64,000 nt of DNA from Ureibacillus sinduriensis BLB-1 = JCM 15800 (GTDB lineage Bacteria > Bacillota > Bacilli > Bacillales_A > Planococcaceae), in NCBI RefSeq assembly GCF_000772955.1, contig NZ_JPVO01000049.1:62001-126000 (forward strand), given 5' to 3'. How positions within the stretch are numbered: the stretch's first letter is position 1; the number at the start of each line of letters is the position of its first letter. The notes under the pieces were generated by a model. That model ran no database searches and was not told the origin of the DNA. It saw only the letters and a list, made by a program, of their open reading frames with translations. Position numbers and translations under genes: made by a program. Positions 17,173 to 26,555 of this stretch are shown here, piece after piece.

Positions 17173-17787
17173 CTAATTACGAATAAATAGCTCAAACACA
17201 TCGCTGTAATCCTCTTTTGAATAGTTGCGGCTGCTTTCATTTAACCAATGATTTGTAAACTCGACAATGGACTTAAATGACTCTCCAGGGGAAGATGGAC
17301 CATGGTTGGATGATGATAGACTTCTTGTTGCATATTCCAGACTATCAAACATATAATTCCGGTGCTTTTCATTTTCACGCATGATCCTTTCCATGGTAAC
17401 TAAGCATTTGTATAAATCTTTTGCTTTCACTGAATAGTTTTTATGAATATCAATATTAAAAGCGGTTTCACCAACAGTAAATTTAATTTCAATATCCAGA
17501 TCGATTGTTCCGGCAGTTTCAAAGGAGACATGGCGTAACGAATTGTATTTATAGTCATAGCGTTTTAGGGTGCGTTTTTTGCTTATGGCAGAATCTCCGT
17601 CGACATGAATTAATGCCAAATTTGTGAAACAATATTCATCAGTTTTTGTTTTAATAAGAAAATAAATGTGTTCTCCTTTTTCATATAATAAGTAATCATC
17701 ACATTCTGTTGTATCATATTCGTATGATTCAATTACTTTCCCAATATCCGATAGTCCTAGAGCGTCAGATGCAAACTTTTTAATCAT
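17173..17787 (-). CDS. YvbH-like PH-domain protein
   Basis: 204-aa soluble protein starting MIKKFASDALGLSDIGKVI, with ATG 17787 placed after AGGGAGAGAG; the open frame continues upstream to 17985 without a ribosome site. N-terminal bacterial PH-like domain (about 1-130, with EKGEHIYFLIKTKTDEYCFTN), then a helical C-terminal segment of the YvbH oligomerisation type. The length equals that of B. subtilis YvbH as recalled. Function unknown. Confidence 0.75.
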   Translation of the reverse strand: MIKKFASDALGLSDIGKVIESYEYDTTECDDYLLYEKGEHIYFLIKTKTDEYCFTNLALIHVDGDSAISKKRTLKRYDYKYNSLRHVSFETAGTIDLDIEIKFTVGETAFNIDIHKNYSVKAKDLYKCLVTMERIMRENEKHRNYMFDSLEYATRSLSSSNHGPSSPGESFKSIVEFTNHWLNESSRNYSKEDYSDVFELFIRN

Positions 17788-18022
17788 CTTCTCTCTCCCT
17801 TTTCTTGTAGCAAATTGGTGTTTAAAGGAACATATGCTATTACTATAGCTTGTATAACTATTAGTGGATGGGCTAATGGTAGCGTGGAACAAACAGGTAA
17901 ATTGAATTCGAGACCTGTTAGAAATTGACCTGCCTAACAATTCTGAAAATATGGTAAAATAAAATGAGAGTGCAGTTTTAGACAATCGTTAGCAAATAAA
18001 TCTTATTATTAGGAGATAGGTC

Positions 18023-18811
18023 ATGTCAGTAAATACAATTATTTTTGATTTGGATGATACTTTATTGTGGGATAAGCAAAGCATTAAAACGGCGTTCGAA
18101 AAAACCTGTGCATATGCACATGAAAAATGTGGTGTCGATCCTGCTAAACTGGAAGAAGCAGTAAGATTGGAAGCTCGTAAATTATATGAATCGTATGAAA
18201 CATATGATTACACGGTCCTGATAGGAATTAACCCTTTCGAGGGACTTTGGGGCACTTTTGATGATTCAACCGATTCATTTCAAAAAATGAAAGAAATTAT
18301 TCCGACATATCGCAAGGAAGCTTGGACAAAGGGCTTAATGGTTCTAGGAATCGAGGAACCAACACTTGGGGCCGAACTAGGAGAGCGCTTTGTGGAGGAA
18401 CGAAAGAAATCTCCTTTTGTATATGAAGATACATACGCTGTGCTGGATGCACTAAAGCACGATTATCAATTAGTATTACTGACAAATGGAGCACCTAGTC
18501 TGCAAAATCTGAAGCTTGAAATCACCCCGGAAATTCTCCCTTATTTCGACCATGTCATTATTTCAGGCGACTTTGGTAAAGGCAAACCGGATCCGGAATT
18601 ATTCGAATTTATGATGGCCAAGGCTGGGATAACGGCAAAAGAAGGGATTATGGTCGGCGACAACTTAAATACAGATATTAAAGGATCTGCAAGTGTCGGC
18701 ATGAGAAACGTATGGATAAACCGGGAGAGTAATGTAAATGATGGTGAAATAGAACCAACCTATGAAGTTACATCGTTAACAGAGTTTGTGGAGCTAATGA
18801 AGAGCCTATAA
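18023..18811 (+). CDS. HAD-superfamily hydrolase (YsaA-like)
   Basis: 262-aa cytosolic phosphatase-type HAD protein. Motif I DLDDTLLWD (residues 9-17), motif II LLTNGAP, motif III Lys in GKGKPDPELFEF and motif IV MVGDNLNTDI are all intact. AGGAGATAGG precedes ATG 18023. The convergent neighbour is serA. YsaA-type HADs have been proposed as phosphoserine phosphatases, which would fit that position, but the substrate cannot be read from the motifs. Confidence 0.8.
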   Translation: MSVNTIIFDLDDTLLWDKQSIKTAFEKTCAYAHEKCGVDPAKLEEAVRLEARKLYESYETYDYTVLIGINPFEGLWGTFDDSTDSFQKMKEIIPTYRKEAWTKGLMVLGIEEPTLGAELGERFVEERKKSPFVYEDTYAVLDALKHDYQLVLLTNGAPSLQNLKLEITPEILPYFDHVIISGDFGKGKPDPELFEFMMAKAGITAKEGIMVGDNLNTDIKGSASVGMRNVWINRESNVNDGEIEPTYEVTSLTEFVELMKSL

Positions 18812-18827
18812 TCAGAATGTTTCGGAT

Positions 18828-18866
18828 AGATGGATGAAAATAATCAATTTTCTCCATCTGTTTTTA
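18828..18866 (+). terminator. Terminator of the HAD gene
   Basis: AGATGGAtGAAAA and TTTTCtCCATCT pair, followed by GTTTTTATT. Confidence 0.7.
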
Positions 18867-18978
18867 TTGTCGCTTACTCCGACTTTGGTCTTGGGGTTAC
18901 TTCTGGAAGTATTCTACCTGAATCTGAATATCTCTGTTTCTTATTTTTGTTTATGGTGGGCATTATATATCCTAAAAT

Positions 18979-19011
18979 GGGATACCTCCCTGTAAACTAG
19001 AGAGGTATCCC
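18979..19011 (-). terminator. Terminator of serA
   Basis: GGGATACCTC and GAGGTATCCC form a perfect 10-bp stem just after the serA stop; the minus strand continues into ATTTTAGG. Confidence 0.75.
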
Positions 19012-19023
19012 GCATTTTATTTA

Positions 19024-20643
19024 TTAGAGTGTAATTGCTTTTACTTCATCGATATTTTCAAGCTGCGCTACATAGTTTAAATCTTCGGCAGTTACATCGT
19101 TGTCGATTGTCAGCATCATAATAGCTGTGCCACCGACCTGGTCACGTCCTACTTGCATTGTTGCGATGTTAATATCCTTTTCTGCAAGCTTGGTAGCTAC
19201 CCGGCCGATTGCACCAGGTTTGTCTGTGTTTTTAATATAAAGAAGGTGGCCTTGAGGTATTACGTCGACAACATAATTTTCAACCTTGACAATTCTTGCG
19301 CCTAAACCATTAAGCAATGTACCAGCCACGGTATGGACTTCGTTTTCAGTTTTCACCTCGACTGATATTAAATTTGTAAACCCTTTGGCAGTTGTAGTTT
19401 TATGTTCATTGATTTTAATGCCGATGCGTTCAGATAGGTAACGGGCATTTACATCATTTACATGGTCCCCATGGTTCTTTTGCAGCAAGCCTTTTAAATT
19501 GTTTGATGTTAAAGGACGGACATCATAGTTTGCTACTTCACCAGCATAAGAAATATTGATTTCCTTTATTGGCTCCGTCGTTACCTGTGATAGGAAATTC
19601 CCCAACTTCTCTGCTAGTTCAAAGAATGGCTCCACCTGTGCCAATAACTCTTTTGGAATGGATGGCATGTTCACGGGATTCGTCACTGTACCGGTTTTAA
19701 AGAATTTAATAATATCGTTTGAGACATCAACCGCAACAGATTCCTGTGCTTCAATTGTCGACGCACCCAAGTGTGGTGTAGCAATCACTTGAGGCAAAGT
19801 TAATAATTTGTGATTTGTCGCCGGTTCCTCTACGAAAACGTCAAGGGCAGCACCTGCTACTTTCCCTTCAACAATCGCATCATATAAATCATCTTCATCA
19901 ATAATTCCACCGCGTGCACAGTTAATGATGCGCACGTCAGTTTTCATGATCGCGAATTTGTCTTTATTGATCAAGTTGCGTGTTTCAGGAAGGAGTGGGG
20001 TATGTACCGTAATAAAATCAGCAGCTTGAACAACCTCATCCACTGAACCTTTTGTGATGCCAAGTTCTTTTGCGCGTTCTTCCGTCAAGAAAGGATCATA
20101 GGCAATAACATTCATGCGTTGCCCTTTTGCACGGTAAGCCACTTCAGTTCCGATACGCCCGAATCCGAGGACACCTAAAGTTTTATTTTTTAGTTCAACC
20201 CCTACGTAAGTTTTTCGATCCCAAAGCCCATTTTTCAATGCATTATAGGCTTGTGGAATATGGCGGGCAAGTGACGTCATCATCGCAATTGTATGTTCTG
20301 CAGCAGAGTTGGTATTTCCATCCGGTGCATTCACAACAATGACGCCATGTTCTGTTGCAGCGGCCAAGTCGATGTTATCTACCCCAACACCTGCACGGCC
20401 TATCAATTTCAAACTTTTGGCAGCCGCAATAATTTCACGAGTAACTTTTGTTTGGCTGCGTACTAAAAGGACATGAACATCTTGAATTTTTTCTATCAAT
20501 TGTTCAGGTGCAAGCCCCGTATCAATCACAACATTTAGATTTAAATCTGTTTCCTGTCGGAGAGGGAAAATCCCATCTTCGCTAAGTGGATCAGCAATAA
20601 ATACATTAATTAAATTAGTGGCAGTTGCAGTTTTTGTTACCAT
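19024..20643 (-). CDS. serA: D-3-phosphoglycerate dehydrogenase
   Basis: First enzyme of serine synthesis, oxidising 3-phosphoglycerate with NAD+. 539 aa, the long form: catalytic and NAD domains ([18 protein letters not shown] Rossmann loop; [22 protein letters not shown]; catalytic-His region TPHLGAST), an allosteric substrate-binding domain, and a C-terminal ACT domain ([17 protein letters not shown]). The N-terminus is about 14 residues longer than B. subtilis SerA. GGAG lies 12 bases before ATG 20643. Expression is controlled by a T-box leader and possibly PurR (see separate entries). Confidence 0.95.
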   Translation of the reverse strand: MVTKTATATNLINVFIADPLSEDGIFPLRQETDLNLNVVIDTGLAPEQLIEKIQDVHVLLVRSQTKVTREIIAAAKSLKLIGRAGVGVDNIDLAAATEHGVIVVNAPDGNTNSAAEHTIAMMTSLARHIPQAYNALKNGLWDRKTYVGVELKNKTLGVLGFGRIGTEVAYRAKGQRMNVIAYDPFLTEERAKELGITKGSVDEVVQAADFITVHTPLLPETRNLINKDKFAIMKTDVRIINCARGGIIDEDDLYDAIVEGKVAGAALDVFVEEPATNHKLLTLPQVIATPHLGASTIEAQESVAVDVSNDIIKFFKTGTVTNPVNMPSIPKELLAQVEPFFELAEKLGNFLSQVTTEPIKEINISYAGEVANYDVRPLTSNNLKGLLQKNHGDHVNDVNARYLSERIGIKINEHKTTTAKGFTNLISVEVKTENEVHTVAGTLLNGLGARIVKVENYVVDVIPQGHLLYIKNTDKPGAIGRVATKLAEKDINIATMQVGRDQVGGTAIMMLTIDNDVTAEDLNYVAQLENIDEVKAITL

Positions 20644-20764
20644 TGATAATACGCTCCTTTAAAATTTATTTAACAAAATATTTCGAAAATTATGTTTGCA
20701 CTTGATGCTTAACATCTTAAATCACAAAATATTGACTATTCTCTATGCCCTTTAAAAATATAAA

Positions 20765-21035
20765 AGCCCTCCACTCCTCACATATAATGTAAGGGGCGAA
20801 AGGCAAACTTATCATACTTACGCGGTACCACCCTTATTCGTTGCAAAACCTCTGGTTGTGCAACCTCTAAGCAAATGCGTAACGTGCATGACTCGGAAAG
20901 GCATACTCTTAATTTTCAGCCGATCTATTCTGGAGTGGAACCACAATCGCAGAAAACACTGATTTTCACCAACCATCAGCTCTCTAAAGATTTCAAACGA
21001 ACGAGCATGTCTCCGTCATAATATTTTTCGTTGAT
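20765..21035 (-). promoter_or_regulatory. T-box riboswitch upstream of serA, probably serine-specific
   Basis: On the minus strand the leader shows AGAGAGCTGATGGTTGGTG (stem I top), two TCC triplets near 20932-20939 in the specifier region, the canonical GGTGGTACCGCG T-box (20832-20821), and a terminator stem made of CCCCTTACATT/GTGAGGAGTGGAGGG followed by CTTTTA (about 20790-20765). Uncharged tRNA binding would stabilise the antiterminator. TCC is a serine codon, which fits serA; the exact specifier position needs a covariance fold. Confidence 0.92.
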
Positions 21036-21047
21036 TTAATTGTTAAC

Positions 21048-21077
21048 ATCATAATCCTTATTGTTCAGTTTTGTCAA
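21048..21077 (-). promoter_or_regulatory. Promoter of the serA T-box transcript
   Basis: On the minus strand: TTGACA (21077-21072), 18-base spacer, TATGAT (21053-21048). Confidence 0.7.
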
Positions 21078-21132
21078 TATAATTTCTAGAAAAATTTAAA
21101 AAATTAGATGAAAAGGCTTTCAAAAATAACTA

Positions 21133-21176
21133 TAATACGAACAATATATGATATTTTAGTTTTAATGTTCGTGTTA
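21133..21176. promoter_or_regulatory. Inverted pair of PurBox-like sites
   Basis: TAATACGAACAATA (21133-21146) and, on the other strand, TAACACGAACATTA (21176-21163) are inverted 14-mers, 12 of 14 identical, separated by exactly 16 bases. This matches the PurBox arrangement recognised by Bacillus PurR. It lies upstream of the serA promoter and about 240 bases upstream of the divergent FAD-dehydrogenase gene. Confidence 0.6.
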
Positions 21177-21416
21177 CAGGGAGCGAGATTTAACAGAGGA
21201 TAATCTTCATTTTCAGGATAATCACACTATATGTCAGAATATTATTGCGATTCAGGTCCCAATGTTAGTTGGAGAACTATTTGTTGATTTTATTCATTTA
21301 ACGCAATAAAGCGAATAATTGCCTCCGTTGGAAAATAAAAATAGCCCGCTTTAAAGGGAATCAAAAGTCAATAAAGAACACTATTAAATAAGCTTAAAGC
21401 AAAAAGGGGTGGGTAT

Positions 21417-23063
21417 GTGAAATATGATGTAATAATTATTGGAGCCGGACTTGCGGGCTTGACTGCGGCTTGTGAACTAATCGAGGCGGACAAAAAAGTA
21501 TTGCTGGTTGACCAGGAGCCGGCAAATTCAATTGGGGGACAAGCTTTTTGGTCGTTTGGAGGACTATTCTTGGTCGATTCACCTGAGCAAAGACGACTTG
21601 GCATCAAGGACTCTAAAGAATTGGCTTGGCAAGATTGGATGGGGACTGCCGGTTTTGATCGACTAGAGGATGAAGATAAGTGGGGTTATCAATGGGCAAA
21701 GGCATACGTCGAATTTGCAGCTGAAGAAAAATATAACTGGTTGCAATCACTTGGCATTAAAATTTTCCCCGTTGTCGGATGGGCGGAAAGGGGAGGTGCG
21801 CTGGCAGGAGGTCATGGGAACTCAGTCCCGCGTTTTCATATTGTTTGGGGTACAGGCCCGGGAATAGTTGAACCATTTGCCAAAAAAGTGAAGCAAGCTT
21901 CCGAAGAAGGATTACTCGATTATAAACCTCGTCATAAAGTGGATGAACTACTTACTGCTAATGGTGCGGTGATTGGAATACAAGGCAAAATTCTCGAGGA
22001 AAGTGCAATCGAGCGTGGGCAAGAAAGTTCCAGAGTAGAAGTGGCGGATTTTGAGTTTTATGGTGATGCCGTCATAGTGGCGAGTGGAGGGATTGGAGCG
22101 AATCTGGAGCTTGTCCGCAAAAATTGGCCAAGCAGATTAGGGGTCCCGCCCGAAAATATGGTTACCGGGGTCCCTGCCTATGTCGATGGCCGTATGCTGG
22201 GAATTTCGGAAAAAGCCGGTGCATCGATAGTAAATCGAGACCGGATGTGGCACTACACTGAGGGGCTTAAAAATTGGAATCCGATATGGAATAATCACGG
22301 CATCAGAATATTGCCGGGACCATCTTCATTATGGTTCGACGCATTGGGAAATCGTTTTGCACCGCCCAATTTTCCAGGGTTCGATACGTTAAGCACTTTG
22401 GAGGCCATTATGAAAACCGGGTATGATTATTCCTGGTTCATTCTTACGGAAAAGATGATCGAGAAAGAATTCGCCCTTTCCGGTTCAGAACAAAATCCCG
22501 ACCTTACAAATAAAAGTATACAAAAAGTACTTAAGCGTGTATTACCGGGTCCATCTGCACCAGTAAAAGCTTTTATGGAACATGGGGAAGACTTTATTCT
22601 AGCAGAAAGCCTAAAAGATTTAGTCGATGGCATGAATCGATTGGTGGGCAATGAGTTGCTGGATTTTATCAAGGTAAAGGACCAAATCCTGGCGAGGGAT
22701 CGGGAATTGGATAATAAGTTTACAAAGGATTTGCAAGTAATGGCCATGAGAGGTGCCCGACAATATATAGGGGACAAATTGATCCGGGTAGCGAAGCCGC
22801 ATAAAATACTTGATGCCAATAATGGCCGTCTAATTGCTGTAAGATTGAATATTTTATCGAGAAAGACATTGGGTGGATTACAGACTGACTTAAATGGACA
22901 AGTTCTAAATGAGCTCGGTGAACCGATTCAAGGCTTATTCGCTGCGGGTGAAGTAAGCGGGTTTGGTGGAGGAGGCATTCACGGCTACAGATCTTTGGAA
23001 GGGACTTTCGTCGGTGGATGTCTATTTACCGGAAGAATTGTTGGTAAATATTTAAGTAATTAA
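21417..23063 (+). CDS. FAD-binding dehydrogenase (KstD/fumarate-reductase flavoprotein superfamily)
   Basis: 548-aa flavoprotein. The N-terminus VIIIGAGLAGLTAACELIEA is the dinucleotide-binding motif, with SIGGQAFWSFGG following; near the C-terminus GLFAAGEVSGFGGGGIHGYRSLEG is the second FAD contact. Relatives are annotated as FAD-binding dehydrogenases and resemble 3-ketosteroid delta-1-dehydrogenases and fumarate reductase flavoproteins. No signal peptide, so cytosolic. GTG 21417 follows GGGGTGG. The downstream gene is an enoyl-CoA hydratase with its own FadR-like site. Substrate unknown. Confidence 0.8.
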   Translation: MKYDVIIIGAGLAGLTAACELIEADKKVLLVDQEPANSIGGQAFWSFGGLFLVDSPEQRRLGIKDSKELAWQDWMGTAGFDRLEDEDKWGYQWAKAYVEFAAEEKYNWLQSLGIKIFPVVGWAERGGALAGGHGNSVPRFHIVWGTGPGIVEPFAKKVKQASEEGLLDYKPRHKVDELLTANGAVIGIQGKILEESAIERGQESSRVEVADFEFYGDAVIVASGGIGANLELVRKNWPSRLGVPPENMVTGVPAYVDGRMLGISEKAGASIVNRDRMWHYTEGLKNWNPIWNNHGIRILPGPSSLWFDALGNRFAPPNFPGFDTLSTLEAIMKTGYDYSWFILTEKMIEKEFALSGSEQNPDLTNKSIQKVLKRVLPGPSAPVKAFMEHGEDFILAESLKDLVDGMNRLVGNELLDFIKVKDQILARDRELDNKFTKDLQVMAMRGARQYIGDKLIRVAKPHKILDANNGRLIAVRLNILSRKTLGGLQTDLNGQVLNELGEPIQGLFAAGEVSGFGGGGIHGYRSLEGTFVGGCLFTGRIVGKYLSN

Positions 23064-23082
23064 AGGGAAAAGGCAGCGAAAA

Positions 23083-23115
23083 ATTGAATATATTTACTGA
23101 ATGGTTATTCATTAA
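23083..23115 (+). promoter_or_regulatory. Promoter with FadR-like operator
   Basis: TTGAAT, 16-base spacer and TATTCA form a promoter overlapped by TGAATGGTTATTCATTAA (23098-23115). This agrees at 15 of 18 positions with the Bacillus FadR pattern TGAATGATTAATCATTCA. A close relative lies upstream of lcfB at 46194. Confidence 0.55.
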
Positions 23116-23132
23116 AACAAGGGGGCAAAAAT

Positions 23133-23915
23133 ATGGCTTATGAAACAATAAAAGTGGAGATTGCTGATCGTCGTGCAACTTTGTCATTTAACAGACCAAC
23201 CGTTGCTAATTCGATGAATCTTTTAATGATGCAGGAACTTGCGGACTGCCTGGAGTTTTTAAAAGATAATCCTGAAGTTCAGATACTCGTTATTAAAGGG
23301 GAAGGGAATATCTTTTCAGCCGGCGGCGATATAAAGATGATGGTCACTTCAGGAGAACCAAAGGACTTCGAGAACATTATGAACTATATAACAAGAATGG
23401 TTCTAGCCCTTTATCAATTACCGATGATTACGATCGCACAAATCCGGGGTGCTGCTGCTGGTTTGGGCTTTAGTTTGGCGTTGGGATGCGATATTATCGT
23501 GGCCGAGGAAAACAGCAAACTTGCCATGAATTTCATAGGTATCGGGTTGATACCGGATGGTGCCGGCCATTTCTTTATGAGAGAACGGGTTGGTACACCT
23601 AAAGCAAAACAACTGATCTGGTCCGGCGATATAATGAGCCCTAAAGAAGCCCATCAATTGGGCCTTGTTGATTATCAGGTTGACGAAGGAGAAGGGGATA
23701 GTTTTGTCGATCAGCTAGTCGGGAAGTTCTTATCCTCCCCAATTTTGGCCATGCTCGAAACAAAGGAAATTCTTCATGGCGAAAAAATTGCTGAATTAAC
23801 GAACGTTTTGAGAAGGGAAGCAAAAGGGCAAGTGAAGATGCGAAAAACCGAGGATCACTTGGAGGGAATCAAGGCATTTATTGAAAAAAGAGCACAGCAG
23901 TTCAAAGGGAAATAA
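23133..23915 (+). CDS. Enoyl-CoA hydratase/isomerase family protein
   Basis: 260-aa crotonase-fold protein. The oxyanion-hole segments FSAGGDIKMM and RGAAAGLGFSLALGCD are present. The usual catalytic-Glu region reads GIGLIPDGAGHFF, with Asp where many hydratases carry Glu or Gly, so the exact reaction (hydratase or isomerase) is uncertain. GGGGG lies seven bases before ATG 23133. A FadR-like site overlaps its promoter, which points to fatty-acid beta-oxidation. Confidence 0.8.
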   Translation: MAYETIKVEIADRRATLSFNRPTVANSMNLLMMQELADCLEFLKDNPEVQILVIKGEGNIFSAGGDIKMMVTSGEPKDFENIMNYITRMVLALYQLPMITIAQIRGAAAGLGFSLALGCDIIVAEENSKLAMNFIGIGLIPDGAGHFFMRERVGTPKAKQLIWSGDIMSPKEAHQLGLVDYQVDEGEGDSFVDQLVGKFLSSPILAMLETKEILHGEKIAELTNVLRREAKGQVKMRKTEDHLEGIKAFIEKRAQQFKGK

Positions 23916-23919
23916 TCAG

Positions 23920-23949
23920 AGGCGCCTCGAGCTTTTCGGGGCGCCTTTC
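23920..23949 (+). terminator. Terminator after the enoyl-CoA hydratase
   Basis: AGGCGCC and GGCGCCT form a stem extended by CGA/TCG, followed by TTTC. Confidence 0.8.
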
Positions 23950-23953
23950 ATCA

Positions 23954-24139
23954 TTAAACGTGGAATAAAAACAATTTTCCAGTAGAGTTTACAAGACGAT
24001 GGGTTTTATTCTCCACGCCTTTTTCCTCTACTTGTTTTTGTCCTTCTATCTTTGCTATTTCTTCACTTTCAAAAGTCCAAACTTCATCAAATAAAATTTC
24101 CCCTGTTTTCTCAAAAGCTGTGAAACGAAAATTCTCCAT
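23954..24139 (-). CDS. yhzD: YhzD-like small protein
   Basis: 61-aa protein beginning MENFRFTAFEKTGEILFDE, of the same length as B. subtilis YhzD and located beside yhaM as there. GGGGTAGGGAT precedes ATG 24139. Beta-rich start followed by a charged helix (EEIAKIEGQKQVEE). No signal peptide or membrane segment. Function unknown. Confidence 0.7.
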   Translation of the reverse strand: MENFRFTAFEKTGEILFDEVWTFESEEIAKIEGQKQVEEKGVENKTHRLVNSTGKLFLFHV

Positions 24140-24360
24140 ATCATCCCTACCCCTTTTTATAGAAGATATAGTACATTATACAAGAAATACGTGGATAATT
24201 CACTGGAATTTAGAGAAAGTGGATTCAGTGCTTTCAATTTTGATGTCTGATGTCTGAAGTAAATAGTTCTTATGAATTTCAATCGTAACAGCCGGGTTTG
24301 CATGTTACAATAGTAGTATCAGTCAAGAACTAGTATATATAACAAAGGAGTGTTTTCCAT

Positions 24361-25299
24361 ATGAAAGGAATCACACAACTCCAAGCGGGTGAACAAGTAA
24401 ACCAATATTTATTAATCAAGCAAGCTACTAAAGGAGTTACAACCGTAGGAAAACCTTTCATGACACTCATCCTGCAAGATAAGAGTGGGGATATTGAGGC
24501 GAAGCTATGGGATACCGGCGAAGATCATGAAAAAATGTATCGTCCCGAAGTAATTGTCCAAGTAGGCGGCGAAATCCATGATTACCGAGGAAAAAACCAA
24601 CTGCGGATTAAACAAATAAGAATTGCCAAACCAGAAGAGGGCATTCAAATCAATGACCTTCTTCCTTCTGCTGCCACGCCGAAAGAAGAGCTGTATGAAG
24701 AATTGACACAATTCTTTTTTGAAATTAAGAATCCAAGTATTTCCCGTATCACTAGATACATTCTCAAGAAGTATCAACAGGAAATCACCGTATTTCCGGC
24801 AGCTTCCAAGAATCACCATGATTACGCGTCCGGATTGATTGACCATGTTGTTTCCATGCTACGGCTTGGAAAGGCCATTTGTGATCTGTATCCTTCCTTG
24901 AACCGGGATTTGGTTTATGCAGGAATCATCCTGCATGATATTGGAAAAGTGAAGGAACTTACTGGTCCAATTGCGACCACTTACACGGTAGAAGGGAATT
25001 TATTGGGCCATATTTCCATTATGGTTGATGAAATTGGCCAAGCAGCCAAAGAGTTAAATATTGATGGTGAAGAAGTCGTCATTCTGAAACATATCGTCTT
25101 GTCCCATCACGGCAAAGAAGAGTGGGGCAGTCCGAAGAAGCCAATGATTCAGGAGGCTGAAATCCTCCACTATATCGATAATATTGATGCGAAAATGAAT
25201 ATGTTGACGAGAGCACTAGCAAAAACGAAACCTGGTGAGTTTACCGAAAGACTATTCCCGCTAGACAATCGTTCATTCTACAAACCAACATTTGAATAA
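24361..25299 (+). CDS. yhaM: 3'-5' exoribonuclease YhaM
   Basis: 312-aa cytosolic nuclease. The N-terminal OB-fold binds nucleic acid (about 1-100, with [12 protein letters not shown]); the HD domain follows ([30 protein letters not shown]), with metal-binding His-Asp residues intact. Length matches B. subtilis YhaM (314 aa). It trims RNA and single-stranded DNA 3' ends. AAGGAGTG precedes ATG 24361. Confidence 0.93.
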   Translation: MKGITQLQAGEQVNQYLLIKQATKGVTTVGKPFMTLILQDKSGDIEAKLWDTGEDHEKMYRPEVIVQVGGEIHDYRGKNQLRIKQIRIAKPEEGIQINDLLPSAATPKEELYEELTQFFFEIKNPSISRITRYILKKYQQEITVFPAASKNHHDYASGLIDHVVSMLRLGKAICDLYPSLNRDLVYAGIILHDIGKVKELTGPIATTYTVEGNLLGHISIMVDEIGQAAKELNIDGEEVVILKHIVLSHHGKEEWGSPKKPMIQEAEILHYIDNIDAKMNMLTRALAKTKPGEFTERLFPLDNRSFYKPTFE

Positions 25300-25309
25300 G
25301 TAATTTTTC

Positions 25310-25334
25310 AAGGCACTCTTGGTAAGAGTGCCTT
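25310..25334 (+). terminator. Terminator after yhaM
   Basis: AAGGCACTCTT and AAGAGTGCCTT flank a 3-base loop; only a short T run follows. Confidence 0.75.
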
Positions 25335-25438
25335 CTAAATTTAAGTCAGATCAGAAAGACTAACTCGTAATGCCGAATTCACAGGTTTATTCTGCCAAAC
25401 AATACCTCTTGTCCAATTGCATGGTGTTACTAAACGCT

Positions 25439-26014
25439 CTATTGAATATTCTTCAAGTCGTTCACGATTTCCTCGGTAGGAACTTCGCTATAGCCATCAT
25501 ACGATTTTACAACCGTTCCTTTTTGATCGACAAGGAAATATTTGATATCGTGAGCCACATCCTCTGAGCCTCTAAGTTTTTTTACAACTGTATTGAATGA
25601 TTGCAATGCGAATTGAGTCATTTCCGCTTGTTCATAGCCTGTTAGCAGCTCCCATTTTGATTGATCGTTGATTGGATAATAAGTTAAATAATTATTTAGG
25701 ATGTCCGGGGTATCGTGGGAAGGGTCTACGGTAAATCCCACAATTTTATAATTTTTGATTCCTTCTTTTTCAATTGCGTTGTGTACATCCACCATATTGG
25801 AAGTCATGGGTGGGCATACTGTGTTGCATCGGGTATAAACAAACATTGCGAGCCAAGGAGTCCCTTCAAAGCTATTTAAGGATATTCGCTTGTTTCGATG
25901 ATTTGTGTACTCGAAATCCTTTACCTTAAAATCATGCTCAGCCTCAAATTTTTCAGAAGAACATCCAGAGAGAAGCAATATAAAAGCTAAAATTGATATG
26001 TGGAATTTTCTCAT
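25439..26014 (-). CDS. SCO1/SenC family lipoprotein (YpmQ-like)
   Basis: Membrane-anchored copper chaperone family, thioredoxin fold, 191 aa. Signal peptide with lipobox LLSGC (lipidated Cys18); the CxxxC motif RCNTVCPP gives Cys63 and Cys67; the distal copper-ligand His lies in EDVAHDIKYFLVD. Such proteins deliver copper to the CuA site of cytochrome c oxidase on the outer face of the membrane. ATG 26014 is chosen over the in-frame TTG at 26017 from spacing to AAGGTG. Monocistronic. Confidence 0.9.
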   Translation of the reverse strand: MRKFHISILAFILLLSGCSSEKFEAEHDFKVKDFEYTNHRNKRISLNSFEGTPWLAMFVYTRCNTVCPPMTSNMVDVHNAIEKEGIKNYKIVGFTVDPSHDTPDILNNYLTYYPINDQSKWELLTGYEQAEMTQFALQSFNTVVKKLRGSEDVAHDIKYFLVDQKGTVVKSYDGYSEVPTEEIVNDLKNIQ

Positions 26015-26173
26015 CAAAACACACCTTCATTTTTAATAATTAGTTTGTGCAGAAACAAGAAATATTTTTCCTTTAAAATAGTTTTGCACCAAGATTTGAA
26101 GAAGTAATAGATGAAAGGAAGCATTTTCTATATACTTAAGGCTTGACCAAAGTAGAGAGTGAGGAGAAGAGAT

Positions 26174-26515
26174 ATGAGTTTGCCAAATTGTCCTAAATGT
26201 AATTCGCCATATACATACCAAGACGGAGAGTTATTCGTGTGTCCGGAATGCGCTCATGAGTGGAGTGTCGAAGAAGTGGAAGTACCGATTGAAGTGGAAG
26301 TATTGGTTGTAAAAGATGTTAATGGTCATCAATTGACCGATGGGGATACAGTATCGGTAATTAAAGATTTAAAAGTAAAGGGAAGTTCCTCTACTTTAAA
26401 AATGGGGACCAAGGTGAAAAATATCCGACTTGTTGATGGAGACCATAATATTGATTGTAAAATCGATGGGTTTGGCGCCATGAAATTAAAGTCGGAATTT
26501 GTTAAAAAAATCTAA
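26174..26515 (+). CDS. PhnA/YjdM family zinc-ribbon protein
   Basis: 113-aa protein starting [15 protein letters not shown]. The N-terminal zinc ribbon CPKC...CPEC is followed by the PhnA domain ([26 protein letters not shown]). ATG 26174 follows GAGGAG; the open frame runs upstream to 26159. The name alkylphosphonate-utilisation protein is historical, since no phosphonate role has been shown for this family. Convergent with prsA across a shared terminator. Confidence 0.88.
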   Translation: MSLPNCPKCNSPYTYQDGELFVCPECAHEWSVEEVEVPIEVEVLVVKDVNGHQLTDGDTVSVIKDLKVKGSSSTLKMGTKVKNIRLVDGDHNIDCKIDGFGAMKLKSEFVKKI

Positions 26516-26520
26516 GAAAA

Positions 26521-26550
26521 AAACGCGTAAACAATTGAGTTTACGCGTTT
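26521..26550. terminator. Bidirectional terminator between the PhnA-like gene and prsA
   Basis: AAACGCGTAAAC and GTTTACGCGTTT form a perfect 12-bp stem flanked by A and T runs. Confidence 0.88.
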
Positions 26551-26555
26551 GCATT

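Noticed and set aside
21231-21287. 18-codon ORF (MSEYYCDSGPNVSWRTIC) before the FAD dehydrogenase
   Set aside because: No ribosome site and no terminator or hairpin arrangement that would make it a leader.
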